Below are positions 18,750 to 27,631 of a DNA stretch of 64,000 nucleotides, in pieces (position 1 is the stretch's first letter; the number at the start of each line of letters is the position of its first letter). Location: the NCBI RefSeq assembly GCF_015905305.1, contig NZ_JADZLQ010000004.1:1-64000 (forward strand). Reading direction: 5' to 3'. This DNA is from Pinirhizobacter soli. GTDB taxonomy: Bacteria > Pseudomonadota > Gammaproteobacteria > Xanthomonadales > Rhodanobacteraceae. Both the position numbers and the translations under genes were made by a program. The notes beneath the pieces were generated by a model. The model did not search any database, had not been told where the DNA came from, and saw nothing but the letters and a program-made list of their open reading frames with translations.

Positions 18750-18896
18750 GTAGCGGCCACAGCGGGCCAAGGCGCGGTTGGCCAAGTGGCTTTCTTGCTT
18801 TCTGTGTCTGGCGAATGGCCGACATCGGATAGCCGATGGGCGGGGAGATCAACGGCGCGTAGGCTCATCTGGTTCTTATAGAGCCTGGAGAAATGT

Positions 18897-19385
18897 ATGC
18901 GCCTTTCCGCCGCGTTGCTGATTCTTCTACCGCTGCTGGGGACCGCGCCAGCACATGCTGCATGGCATGCCGCCAATGCCGAGGTGACACAGGCCATCAA
19001 GAATCCGCGCATTGCCGCGGCGCTCGAGGCCACCACGCGAATGGACAAGGCCATACTCAACCACGATCAGAAGGGTTTTGCCGATGCCTTCGCACAAGAC
19101 GCAGTGGTCAACAATCCATTCAACAAGATCGCTCGCAAGGCCGATGCGGAGCACAACCTGAAGACTGGGTTGATCGACTACACGTCGCTGGAGCGCTCAA
19201 TCGAGTATGCCGCGGTTCGCGGTCAGCACGACATCGTGCTGATGGGCGAAGAGAAGCTCACACCGGTGGGCAAAGCTCGTTTCGCCGGCAAGACTGTGCA
19301 TCGACGCACCACGGAAGTCTGGACCGATGAAAGCGGCGAATGGAAGTTGGCGATTCGCCAGGCGACGATCTACGCGACGGAATAG
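18897..19385 (+). CDS. Exported NTF2-like (SnoaL/DUF4440-type) protein
   Basis: This is a 162-aa protein with a signal peptide (RLSAALLILLPLLGTAPAHA). The mature domain looks like the NTF2/DUF4440 cone fold. It has a helix with MDKAILNHDQKGFADAFAQDAVVNNPFN (the usual 'one task per day' segment), a central stretch, and C-terminal strands ending in TEVWTDESGEWKLAIRQATIY. Such domains are often ligand-binding or structural, and no enzyme activity can be assigned. The ATG at 18897 has a GGAG 6 nt upstream. No operon partners are apparent. Confidence 0.75.
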   Translation: MRLSAALLILLPLLGTAPAHAAWHAANAEVTQAIKNPRIAAALEATTRMDKAILNHDQKGFADAFAQDAVVNNPFNKIARKADAEHNLKTGLIDYTSLERSIEYAAVRGQHDIVLMGEEKLTPVGKARFAGKTVHRRTTEVWTDESGEWKLAIRQATIYATE

Positions 19386-19649
19386 CTAGAACGAATCGGG
19401 CGGATGGACCAATCAGGCCCCTGGAGCCTGCGGGTTGACCGGATTCACCGCTGGAATAATGAAGCCGGCCAGCCGGGGGATCGTTCTTACCCGATCCTAT
19501 GGTCCATCCACCCGCACTGGCTCTGGGGGAAGGTGCCACCGCCGCTTCTGACACCGGAGGTGGCGGGCGAGCCAGGGTCGAAAACCGTCAAAGAAAAAAA
19601 CCGGCCGGACCGAAGTCCGCCTGGTCGCCCGCCATAAGACGGGAAACCT

Positions 19650-19681
19650 CGGGTACCGCAGGACTCCGCCTGCGGTACCCG
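19650..19681 (+). terminator. Strong hairpin with T-rich tail
   Basis: A perfect 13-bp stem (CGGGTACCGCAGG with its complement, loop ACTCCG) is followed by ATTTTCTTT. This is the layout of a rho-independent terminator reading rightward. It is 265 bp past the NTF2-like gene, so it may end a small untranslated RNA or readthrough. Confidence 0.65.
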
Positions 19682-19709
19682 ATTTTCTTTGAACGGGTTT
19701 CGACACCCG

Positions 19710-19743
19710 GCTGCCGGTGCATCGATTACGGTGCACTGGCAGC
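19710..19743. repeat. Imperfect 12-bp inverted repeat
   Basis: GCTGCCGGTGCA (19710-19721) faces TGCACTGGCAGC (19732-19743) with one mismatch and a 10-nt loop. It sits 28 bp past the strong terminator-like hairpin and could be a second structured element of the same region. Confidence 0.45.
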
Positions 19744-20122
19744 GAAACTATGATCCCGAAGTACGCGCTGCGAATCCATCGTAATGGTCGCAAAGTTGCT
19801 ACGGTTAGGACATCGATTGATGCTCAATGTGAGGGATGCGGCGGTTTAAGCATCAGTGCAGGGCTGTTGGGATGCATCGCAGACAGGTGGTCAGGGGTTA
19901 GAACAAAAACTCGGCACGAACGTCCAACGATGCTCAATCGGTGCGGGTGATCGCCGTTGTTCGTTCATCGCTTTAAGATTTCTGTAAGTACTTGCTCGAT
20001 CCACTGGGAGACTTCGAGGGTAGACAACCAGGCGACTTCCCCAGCGCCGTCGACTCTCTGGAACTTGCGATGGCGTACCACGAGAAACATAACAGTGAGC
20101 CACCAGTCAGTGATTGAGCAAT

Positions 20123-20154
20123 AGATTCGCCCCTTATTTAGGCTCCGCGAATCT
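20123..20154 (+). terminator. Hairpin followed by T5, upstream of RHS gene 1
   Basis: AGATTCGC (20123-20130) and GCGAATCT (20147-20154) form an 8-bp stem with a 16-nt loop, followed by GTCCACTTTTT. It could insulate the RHS gene from upstream transcription. The long loop lowers confidence. Confidence 0.4.
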
Positions 20155-20250
20155 GTCCACTTTTTGGTATCACGCCCTGTACTCCGTAATTATTTACGAA
20201 TCGTCCTTGAAGCGTGAGTAAGCGCACACAAATCATGTTCCCCAAGATTT

Positions 20251-20268
20251 TGTAGGCCGACGCCTACA
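20251..20268 (+). promoter_or_regulatory. Leader hairpin of RHS gene 1
   Basis: TGTAGGC-CGAC-GCCTACA is a perfect 7-bp stem with a 4-nt loop, ending 76 bp upstream of the ATG at 20345. A small GCCC/GGGC stem near 20314-20328 lies between it and the gene. These would sit in the 5' leader if transcription starts upstream. Confidence 0.35.
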
Positions 20269-20344
20269 GCGCCCGAGAACTACCTTTGGTATATCTGCGC
20301 CGCTGCAAGCCCTCAGCTGGGCTTCGCAAACTGGGGACAACGTG

Positions 20345-23300
20345 ATGAAACCCGTATCTCGCCATGTGGCTGTGTGGTTGCTGCTTGCCTTCGGCATGTT
20401 CATTGCCAATCTGGTGCAAGCAGGGGATGGGCCGGTTAAAGCCTCGACCATATCGAGCCGGCAAGGAACATCAGTAAGGAACATCAGCGCTGCCTTTCCG
20501 CGCAATAGTGCTCCGGCGCTTGTGAGTCCCATGTTGGATGGGGACCAGCCTCACTATGGCCCCCCATTTTCATACTCACTCGGCTGTACTGGCGGGGGCA
20601 GCGGGTTTGCATCAGTCGACGCAGCGGTGGACGCTTGGTGGGCGGCCTATTCGTCCTGTTGGGGATGGGCATTTCCCTGCTCTTATGTGCGCACCGACTA
20701 CCCAGACGGCCCAACAACAGGATACTTCGCGGACATGGGGCTTACCGGCAACTGCGGTGGCGGCGACGCAATATCCGGCACACTCTATACTTTTGATCCA
20801 GCCAAGAACAATGGAGGCCCTGACTGCAGCTGCGGAGAGGGCTCGCCCGGTGCGGGGGGTGGCTCGGGGTCTGACGGTCAACAAGCGAGCGATGGGTCAG
20901 GCGCGCCACTGGTTGGCGACCCCATCAACGTGGCCACGGGCAACAAATTCCTTCAAGCAGATGACTTCACAGCCTCGGCCTGGCTGACATTCCGTCGCTT
21001 TTACAATTCATCCCCCAGCGTGACCGGGACTGCGATGGGCACGCAATGGCGGCATTCATTTGACCGCTCGCTCAAAGTCATCCAAAAAAGCGGAGTGGCC
21101 ACGGCGACGGCAAACCGTCCGGATGGAAGGAGCGAGGTTTTCAACAAATCGGGCAGCGCGTGGACGGCCGATGTCGACAACCCCGACATCCTAGTTGAAA
21201 TCGATGACGTCAACGGCAATCCCACCGGCTACAGGCTCAACGTTGCCACGCTGCACCACATCGAAACCTATGACGTGTCCGGACTCTTGCAATCCGTCGC
21301 TGACGAAAACGGGCAGGGCATTATCCTGACCTACAGCACACCCTTAACTGACCCGGCCGTCGCTCCCAAACCAGGCCTTTTACTCAATGTGACAGCCTCC
21401 GATGGCCGGGCACTGAATTTCACGTACGACAGCACTGCCCATCTCCACCAAATGACCCAGCCGGACGGCGGCACGTTCGTCTACGGCTACGACAGCACGG
21501 GCAACCTGACCACGGTCCAATACCCGGACACGAAGGTCCGCCAGTACCTCTACAACGAACAAGACCTGACGAGTGGCAACAATCTGCCCTCGGCCATGAC
21601 GGGCATCATTGACGAGTCGGGCGTACGGTTTGAGAGTACGTCGTTCGACAGTCTTGGCCGGGCCACCTTCACGTCCCTGGCGGGAGGTGCCGGGCAAACC
21701 ACCATCAGCTACAACGCGTCGTCCTCGGGCATCACCTTTGCCCTTGGTGGTGGCGCAACGCAGACCTTTCTGAACCCCAACGGCCATATTCGAACGGCCA
21801 ACTACGATGCAACCTGCAAGCCGGCATGTGGCACCCAATGGCAGAGCCGCACCTATGATGCCAATGGCTACCCGTCGAGCTACACGGATTTCAATGGCAA
21901 CCTGACCCAGGTCGCCTACTCGGCCTCCGGCCTCCTGACTGAACTGATCGAAGCGTCGGGAAGCGCGGTCCAGCGGACCACGGACACCACCTGGGATACA
22001 ACGCTTAGACAGCCAACGCTTCGCACGCTCAAGGATGCTGCTGGGACGCTGGTCACCAAAGATGCCTGGGTTTACAACACCCGTGGACAGCCTCTTGCCA
22101 CGTGCAGCATAGACCCAGTGAAGGCGGGAAGCTATGTCTGCGCTGCAACAGGCCTACCACCCGATGGTGTCAGGCGAACGACGTACACCTACTGTGACGC
22201 GATATCGACCACCTGTCCCCTGATTGGACTGGTGTTGACTATCGATGGCCCACGCACGGATGTCACCGACGTCACCACGTATTCGTATTACACATCCAGC
22301 AGCACCACTAGTTGCGGCACGCCGGGTGCCGCGTGCCATCAGACGGGCGACCTCTACCAGGTCAACAATGCCCTAGGGCAGACGACGACGTATGCGTCTT
22401 ACGACGCCAACGGGCGCATCACCCGCATCACCGACCCGAACGGCATCAACACGGACTTCACCTATACCGAGCGCGGCTGGCTCCTCACTCGGACTTACGG
22501 GGGAGCAACGACAACCTATGGGTATGACGCCATGGGTGACGTGAACAAAATCACCGACCCCGACAATGTCATCACCACCTACACCTACGACGGCGCGCAC
22601 CGGCTAACGGATGTCACCGATGCCCTCGGCAGCCATATTCATTACAGCCTGGATGCGGCTGGCAACCGCACGATGGAGGAAACCTACAATCCTTCCGGGC
22701 AATTCGTTCGCTCCACTTCAAGAACGTTCGACACGCTTGGACACCTGACTCAGGTGAAGGACAGTCTTGGCAATCCGGTCCTGACTGCAAGCTACCCAGA
22801 CAGCTACGATGCCAACGGGAGTCAGGTTCACACCCAGGATGCTTATGGTGTTCAGCGGCTTCAGGGGTTTGATGCGCTCAATCGCCTCCACCAAACCCTC
22901 GATGACTACCAGGGCAGCGTTCCCGCCACCGCGAACATGGCGGCTGGATATGGTTACGATGCGGAAAACCAGGTCACCAGCGTCACGGATTCCGACGCGC
23001 TATCGACCTCGTATGGATTTGACGGCCTCGGCAACCGCGTATCCCTGAGAAGTCCCGATACGGGGACAACCACGACTAGCACTGACGCAGCGGGCAACCG
23101 CCTCACGGTCCAGGACGCAAAAGGTGTTGTCGCGCAGTCGAGTTTCGATGCATTGAACCGACTGACGGGGACAAACTACCCGACCGCTTCCCTTAACGTT
23201 GCCTATTACTATGACGAGGCAAATTCGGTCACCGGATGCGCCTCCTCATCGCCCATCGGGCACCTCACGCGCATCGTCGAAAGCGCCGTGTCGACCACGT

Positions 23301-24997
23301 TTTGCTACGACGCCCGAGGCAACATCATAAAAAAGGCCCAGACCACGGGTGCATCAACCGACGTTCTGACCATCGCCTACAGTTTGGCAGGGCGTGAAAT
23401 GGCGATCACCTACCCCAGCGGTACCGCTGTGCACTACACGCGCAACACCAATGGCAAGGTGTCGGGCGTGACCGTCACCCCCATCGGCGGCAGCGCTGTG
23501 ACGGTGGCTTCAAACGTCACGTACCTTCCCTTTGGGCCAGTCGCTAGCTATTCAATCGCCGACAATCAGGCACTCACGCGGACTTACGACAAGAATTATG
23601 GCTTCACTGACGTCGTCAGCCCAGCCCTTGACATCCATGTCCAGCGAGATGTCGGAGGCCGAATCTTTGCAAGCTCGGGCGGCGGCGCACCAGCCGAGAG
23701 CTATGGATACGACAACCTTGGACGCATCATCAGTGTCATCGACGGCTCCACTCAGATCCAGGGGTTCACCTATAACAAGACCGGCGACCGCACGACAAAG
23801 TCTGGCACAGGAATTTTTACCGGAACTTACCAATATGTGTCAGCCACTCACCAGCTGAGTTCAATTGGCAATGCCGCACGGTCAGTGGACGCCAATGGCA
23901 ACACCACGGCGATTGTTTCGGCCGGTGCCACCCTCGGATTTGGGTACAACGACCGGAACCGGCTGACCATTGTTCAGCAAGGTGGCCAGACGGTGGCCCA
24001 ATACGTCTACAACGCCCTCAACCAGCGGGTGGCCAAACAGACCCTCCAGGCCCCGACCTCGACCGAACGGTTTGTCTATGAACCTATGGGTCATCTCCTG
24101 ACTGAATCGGGCACCGTCAGCCGCGATTATGTCTGGCTTGGAAACGTCCCAGTCGCCATGGTTGACAATACGGGCACGGTGCCTTCTGTGTTGTTTGTTC
24201 ATGCAGATGGCATGAATACCCCACGCGCCATTACCAACAGTGCCGGCGCCGTGGTCTGGTCCTGGGCGTTTAGTGCCAATGCGTTCGGTGAGCAGCAGCC
24301 TTCGGGCTCTGTCACCTTCAACCTGCGCTTTGCTGGCCAGTATTTCGACCAGGAGGCCGGTCTGGTCCAAAATGGCCGCAGGACGTTCGAGCCGGCAACG
24401 GGCCGATACCTGCAAAGCGACCCTGTAGGCCTTGCGGCCGGCGGCTCTACCTTCTCTTACGCACAAGGCAATCCTCTTACCGCGACCGATGCCACCGGCC
24501 TCATTTCCGGCCCGCCCGAGGAGGAAGCTCCCGAGGAAAACATTCCCGTTGTCAATGAAGAAATTGCCCGCCTGGAAAGGCAGGAAGCTGAGGAGGCAAA
24601 CGAAGCGGCGGCGCGCGCCGACCACAATACATATGTGCCACCGATTCCGGCCTCTCAGTTCGGCCCGTTAGGCGAGTGCAAGGCAACAGACTACGATGCA
24701 GCCGGCGAGATATCGTCGCCTAACATTCACCCGCGGGACTTGGCTGGCTTGTCGCCTCAGGCCCTTGACGCATTCGCCCGGAATGCAGGCCTGAAGCCGA
24801 TGGGGCCAGACCCCATGAATGGAAGGGGAAGTTATGATGACCCGGTGACTGGAGAACAGCGAGTTCTCTCACACCCAAACGATACAAGATCGGGTCCGCA
24901 CATGCACGTCAATGACCCCAGCGGACAACGACTGGACATCAATGGCAACCCCGCCGCAGAAAATTCGCCGGGAGCCCACCTTCCCATCGGAAAATAA
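20345..24997 (+). CDS. RHS/YD-repeat secreted protein 1 with putative toxin tip
   Basis: This 1550-aa protein has a Sec signal peptide (VAVWLLLAFGMFIANLVQA) and a cysteine-rich segment (about residues 70-165). A DUF6531-type entry follows (GDPINVATGNKFLQADDF, about 195), then many YD repeats (YDANGRITRITD, YGYDAMGDVNKITDPDN). The RHS core ends in GRYLQSDPVGL at about residue 1358. After DATGL (about 1385) comes a tip unrelated to that of the second RHS protein. It ends DINGNPAAENSPGAHLPIGK and contains GPHMHVND, histidine-rich and possibly a nuclease-like toxin; I cannot name the family. No PAAR or T6SS domain is seen. ATG at 20345 has GGGGA upstream; a GTG precedes it. Confidence 0.92.
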   Translation: MKPVSRHVAVWLLLAFGMFIANLVQAGDGPVKASTISSRQGTSVRNISAAFPRNSAPALVSPMLDGDQPHYGPPFSYSLGCTGGGSGFASVDAAVDAWWAAYSSCWGWAFPCSYVRTDYPDGPTTGYFADMGLTGNCGGGDAISGTLYTFDPAKNNGGPDCSCGEGSPGAGGGSGSDGQQASDGSGAPLVGDPINVATGNKFLQADDFTASAWLTFRRFYNSSPSVTGTAMGTQWRHSFDRSLKVIQKSGVATATANRPDGRSEVFNKSGSAWTADVDNPDILVEIDDVNGNPTGYRLNVATLHHIETYDVSGLLQSVADENGQGIILTYSTPLTDPAVAPKPGLLLNVTASDGRALNFTYDSTAHLHQMTQPDGGTFVYGYDSTGNLTTVQYPDTKVRQYLYNEQDLTSGNNLPSAMTGIIDESGVRFESTSFDSLGRATFTSLAGGAGQTTISYNASSSGITFALGGGATQTFLNPNGHIRTANYDATCKPACGTQWQSRTYDANGYPSSYTDFNGNLTQVAYSASGLLTELIEASGSAVQRTTDTTWDTTLRQPTLRTLKDAAGTLVTKDAWVYNTRGQPLATCSIDPVKAGSYVCAATGLPPDGVRRTTYTYCDAISTTCPLIGLVLTIDGPRTDVTDVTTYSYYTSSSTTSCGTPGAACHQTGDLYQVNNALGQTTTYASYDANGRITRITDPNGINTDFTYTERGWLLTRTYGGATTTYGYDAMGDVNKITDPDNVITTYTYDGAHRLTDVTDALGSHIHYSLDAAGNRTMEETYNPSGQFVRSTSRTFDTLGHLTQVKDSLGNPVLTASYPDSYDANGSQVHTQDAYGVQRLQGFDALNRLHQTLDDYQGSVPATANMAAGYGYDAENQVTSVTDSDALSTSYGFDGLGNRVSLRSPDTGTTTTSTDAAGNRLTVQDAKGVVAQSSFDALNRLTGTNYPTASLNVAYYYDEANSVTGCASSSPIGHLTRIVESAVSTTFCYDARGNIIKKAQTTGASTDVLTIAYSLAGREMAITYPSGTAVHYTRNTNGKVSGVTVTPIGGSAVTVASNVTYLPFGPVASYSIADNQALTRTYDKNYGFTDVVSPALDIHVQRDVGGRIFASSGGGAPAESYGYDNLGRIISVIDGSTQIQGFTYNKTGDRTTKSGTGIFTGTYQYVSATHQLSSIGNAARSVDANGNTTAIVSAGATLGFGYNDRNRLTIVQQGGQTVAQYVYNALNQRVAKQTLQAPTSTERFVYEPMGHLLTESGTVSRDYVWLGNVPVAMVDNTGTVPSVLFVHADGMNTPRAITNSAGAVVWSWAFSANAFGEQQPSGSVTFNLRFAGQYFDQEAGLVQNGRRTFEPATGRYLQSDPVGLAAGGSTFSYAQGNPLTATDATGLISGPPEEEAPEENIPVVNEEIARLERQEAEEANEAAARADHNTYVPPIPASQFGPLGECKATDYDAAGEISSPNIHPRDLAGLSPQALDAFARNAGLKPMGPDPMNGRGSYDDPVTGEQRVLSHPNDTRSGPHMHVNDPSGQRLDINGNPAAENSPGAHLPIGK

Positions 24998-25005
24998 GAA
25001 ACTTT

Positions 25006-25296
25006 ATGCTGAACTATCACGATGCATTCATCAACGCGATGTCGTTTGATTGGGACGCGAAGACTTTTGCCCTCGATGTGACGCCGGTCGAAATGGTTCG
25101 TTTGTCGCCCTGCAGGATGTTGTTCTCCGGGGTGCGCTCGCTCGGCTGGACTCGTAACGATGAATGGGGACGTAGCCACAGCATCTTTGAAGTGGAGGTC
25201 AAGGCGGAGGGTGACCTTCAACGTTTCCTGATTCAGATGCAAAGCGGGGATGTTATTAACGTACTCGCCAAAGAGATGAGCGAGCAAGACATCTAG
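25006..25296 (+). CDS. Candidate immunity protein for RHS protein 1
   Basis: This 96-aa cytosolic protein starts 8 bp after the RHS-1 stop. It has no signal peptide and no family I recognise. It mixes aromatic and acidic residues (NYHDAFINAMSFDWDAKTF, then WTRNDEWGRSHSIFEVEVK). Position, small size and tight spacing are what polymorphic-toxin immunity genes show, and its product would neutralise the RHS-1 tip in the producing cell. The function is inferred from context only. Confidence 0.7.
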   Translation: MLNYHDAFINAMSFDWDAKTFALDVTPVEMVRLSPCRMLFSGVRSLGWTRNDEWGRSHSIFEVEVKAEGDLQRFLIQMQSGDVINVLAKEMSEQDI

Positions 25297-25486
25297 ACTG
25301 GGCCGCTGCCGCAGGTCATGGCGGGAACATGGGAGGCTGTAGGAACGGTCGGGCGGAAATAAAAAATCACCCAGATGGCCACCCAGGCCAAACTGGGCCT
25401 GAATTTCCAGACCATCATTCATGCCCACACTTTCATGCACGAAACGAGGCTGGAGTTGAAATGATTTTTCCATATAGGACAGGAAC

Positions 25487-26122
25487 GTGATCGGCTCAGT
25501 GCAAGTCGATGCCTTTTTACGAGCCCTCGTGAAGTTTGGGCAAGACGAAGGAATCACTATCAGGGCGATGGTATGGTTCGTTGGCGATCCTCGCATGTAC
25601 AGACAAGATATTCCATTGGATCTCTCTCTTCTCGGCCCGGACGGCATGGGCGATCCCGGCCTGGGCTCTGGACCTGTACGTTACGAGGATATCGAGACGA
25701 TTGTTTTGTCCTGCGAGACCAATACTAAAGCGATGGCCTTTCCGAGTGGATCGCCTAGATGCCAAGAGGCTATGGCAGCTCTTGCATCACGTCTCCCAGC
25801 AGATAAGTCGATTGAAGTACAGGATGATCGAATTACCTGGAGACGATCACCAGCCGGCGAATCAATAGCGGAAAGGGCGCCGACGAAGTATGCGCACGTA
25901 GTACGAGTTGATGCCAAGAGTTGCCGAGTGATCATCTCTCGTATCGACGATGAGATGAACGAATTCCCATTGACATCCTTCGACATGCCCGGACCGGTCG
26001 AAGATGCATCTCGTGCGGCGAATATCTGGCACCAGGCATTCTTTGCATTGGCTCACGGAATAGGCGAAACAATTCTTTTTGACTCACCCGAAGCAAAGCA
26101 ACTGTACGGGGATTCTCTCTAA
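25487..26122 (+). CDS. Orphan protein of unknown function in the RHS island
   Basis: This 211-aa soluble protein starts with GTG, preceded by AGGAC. There is no signal peptide or membrane span. Two halves are visible: an N-terminal part (MIGSVQVDAFLRALVKFGQDEGITIRAMVWFVG) and a C-terminal alpha-helical part (RAANIWHQAFFALAHGIGETILF). I do not recognise the family. It lies 190 bp after the candidate immunity gene with no intact toxin before it. It fits an orphan immunity gene left from an earlier toxin tip, but a different role is possible. Confidence 0.6.
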   Translation: MIGSVQVDAFLRALVKFGQDEGITIRAMVWFVGDPRMYRQDIPLDLSLLGPDGMGDPGLGSGPVRYEDIETIVLSCETNTKAMAFPSGSPRCQEAMAALASRLPADKSIEVQDDRITWRRSPAGESIAERAPTKYAHVVRVDAKSCRVIISRIDDEMNEFPLTSFDMPGPVEDASRAANIWHQAFFALAHGIGETILFDSPEAKQLYGDSL

Positions 26123-26188
26123 ATACTCAACCCAAACCCGAGCAATGCAGTAGTACTGGATCTATAGCCAACCGGCTTCAGAACTCCT

Positions 26189-26356
26189 ATGAGCGACTCA
26201 TCTCGCGATCTCTATACCGTTGAATTCAGGATTGCAGGAGTCGATCTTGTCCAAGACGACATCACCCGAGAGATAAGCTTCACACCCCGGCACACAAGAA
26301 GTCCACGCGATATTCGCGGCGCTTCCGTGACCTTAGAAACAGACCTACGCACATGA
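26189..26356 (+). pseudogene. Truncated DUF4279 paralogue
   Basis: An ATG opens a 55-codon frame that matches the N-terminus of the intact DUF4279 gene at 27632. The first 50 bases of the coding frame and 4 bases upstream (26185-26238) are identical to 27628-27681. After that the copy diverges (about a quarter of bases by eye), then loses similarity and meets a stop. Its last codons overlap the ATG of the following lipoprotein gene (26353). It is therefore a shortened paralogue, with a stretch that was probably homogenised by gene conversion. Confidence 0.8.
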
Positions 26357-26943
26357 AAAGACTAACAATTGTTTCCTTGCTGCCATTGCTTCTAGCTGGC
26401 TGCTACTCCGTGTCTGATTACAAGGGCGATGGAACGCTTGTAGATCATGGGCATCGCTTTGTTACGAACAAGTACACTCTGACCCTAGGGCATATCGACC
26501 TGACACGCGCGCAGGAATTGCATTTTCGAATGTCCGGCCTTCCCCGCCGCGAATTCGTTGCTGGGGTTAAATTAGATCCCGTCGATTGCTCCTTGGCCTC
26601 ATCGGAAATACGAATAACTATCGATGTCAGGGTCGCGCGCGGGCCAGTGGTAATCCATGAAGACCACGCGTTGCGTGAACTCGTATGGACACGCAACGAA
26701 CATGATAGGTGTAATCCGCTCTTTGGCTACGTGCGCGGGGCCGCTACAGAGCTACCTGATAGAAATGGGAACGTGCGGATGCAACCAATCATTACGGGCG
26801 CTGACGGGGGGCAAGGAAGTTATTTCCACAGTAGAGAATCCGCCTCGTATGACGTGACTATTGGCATTCAGCCGGATGCACAAGCTCCATCGGGCAGTCA
26901 CCACGCCAAAATTATTGTCGACGACAACGGCCCCGTGCCCTAG
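26353..26943 (+). CDS. Lipoprotein of unknown function
   Basis: The 196-aa precursor has a lipoprotein signal peptide with lipobox LLAGC (cysteine at residue 17), so it is probably an envelope lipoprotein. The mature part is beta-rich and shows no motif I know (DLTRAQELHFRMSGLPRREFVAG). The start overlaps the end of the truncated DUF4279 copy by 4 bp, and the stop abuts the left end of the IS3-type element. It may be cargo of the rearranged toxin/immunity region. A role as a periplasmic immunity protein is possible but unproven. Confidence 0.7.
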   Translation: MKRLTIVSLLPLLLAGCYSVSDYKGDGTLVDHGHRFVTNKYTLTLGHIDLTRAQELHFRMSGLPRREFVAGVKLDPVDCSLASSEIRITIDVRVARGPVVIHEDHALRELVWTRNEHDRCNPLFGYVRGAATELPDRNGNVRMQPIITGADGGQGSYFHSRESASYDVTIGIQPDAQAPSGSHHAKIIVDDNGPVP

Positions 26944-27009
26944 TGACCTGAGCCGAATCATGTAGCCATTTGGATAGTGAGTTCTCTACTTATCAAGCAA
27001 GGAGAACTC

Positions 27010-27273
27010 ATGAAGAAGCGTTTCACCGAAGAACAGATCATCCGCGTCTTGCGCGAAGCCGAGCGGCAGGAGATGCCGATCAAGGACCTGTGCAAGCGGC
27101 ACAACATCACCGAGCAGACCTTTTACCGCTGGCGCAATCGCTTCGGCGGGATGGATGTGGACGAGTCGCGTCGGCTGAAGGAGCTGGAATCGGAGAATGG
27201 CCGGCTCAAACGCCTGGTTGCCGAGCAAATGCTAGTGATCGATGGGCTGAAAGAATTCGGCCAAAAAAAATGA
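27010..27273 (+). CDS. IS3-family transposase OrfA (helix-turn-helix)
   Basis: This 87-aa protein is the DNA-binding subunit of an IS3-type transposase. It has a helix-turn-helix (EEQIIRVLREAERQEMPIKDLCKRHNITEQTFYRWRNRF) and a leucine-zipper-like helix (LKELESENGRLKRLVAEQMLV). The ATG at 27010 follows GGAG. The frame ends in a run of eight A (27263-27270), directly before the overlapping orfB ATG (ATGA), as in IS3 elements that make an OrfAB fusion by -1 frameshifting. Confidence 0.9.
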   Translation: MKKRFTEEQIIRVLREAERQEMPIKDLCKRHNITEQTFYRWRNRFGGMDVDESRRLKELESENGRLKRLVAEQMLVIDGLKEFGQKK

Positions 27274-27599
27274 CCACCCCGTCGGGACGGCGGGCGGCGC
27301 TGGCTACCCTGACTCGTCGGGGAATATCGCAACGAAAGGCTTGCGGCTATCTGGGCCTGAGCCGGCGAGTGGCGGGGTATGGCCTGCGTCAGCCAGGTAA
27401 GGACCAGGCCGTGAGCGATCAGCTCGTGGCCGCGTCTCAGCAGCACCCCCGATTCGGCTATCGCCGGATGGCAGCCTGGTTGGCCCTGGGCGACTCGAAC
27501 GAACAACGACCCCACAGCGCCCATCGCTACCAACCTCCCGCCTCGGTTCGTCGAGCCTGGCTGGAATCCCGTAACATCGACCTCCCACTCACTGCCTGA
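27270..27599 (+). pseudogene. IS3-family OrfB with the catalytic core deleted
   Basis: The frame reads 109 aa: the start of OrfB (LTRRGISQRKACGYLGLSRR, then QQHPRFGYRRMAAWLA) is joined directly to its end (NEQRPHSAHRYQPPASVRRAWLESRN). A normal OrfB is about 270-280 aa. The missing middle holds the DDE catalytic residues, so no active transposase is made. The junction lies near residue 75 and is in frame. Confidence 0.9.
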
Positions 27600-27631
27600 G
27601 TGGCTACAAATTTCGAGCACAGGTCAGTCCT

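Larger units (their letters stand above)
19386..20344. other. Gene-free, hairpin-rich interval before the RHS island
   Basis: There is no convincing gene in about 960 bp; the open frames here have no family-like sequence. The first 360 bp carry several inverted repeats: 19398-19411 with 19500-19513, a C(GAA)G-type mini hairpin near 19604, a perfect 13-bp hairpin at 19650-19681, and an imperfect 12-bp hairpin at 19710-19743. The last 230 bp hold two more hairpins (20123-20154, 20251-20268) upstream of the first RHS gene. I see no tRNA. Confidence 0.7.
26944..27626 (+). mobile_element. Internally deleted IS3-family insertion sequence
   Basis: The element is about 683 bp. Its ends match as imperfect inverted repeats: left TGACCTGAGCCGAA at 26944, right the complement of TTCGAGCACAGGTCA ending at 27626, with TGTAGCCA/TGGCTACA inside. 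It holds orfA intact and orfB joined N-terminus to C-terminus with the DDE core missing. No 3- or 4-bp target duplication is visible at the flanks (TAG left, GTC right), as after later recombination. A related full-length copy would be needed to move it. Confidence 0.85.

Noticed and set aside
19497-19793. Open frame on the minus strand in the hairpin-rich interval
   Set aside because: It runs through the inverted repeats, has no family-like sequence and no good start context. I read it as a by-product of the repeats.
19740-19960. Possible RHS-like YDPE fragment before RHS gene 1
   Set aside because: One frame reads YDPEVRAANP but stops soon after and lacks the RHS core motif DPxGL. The match is too short to support a relic.
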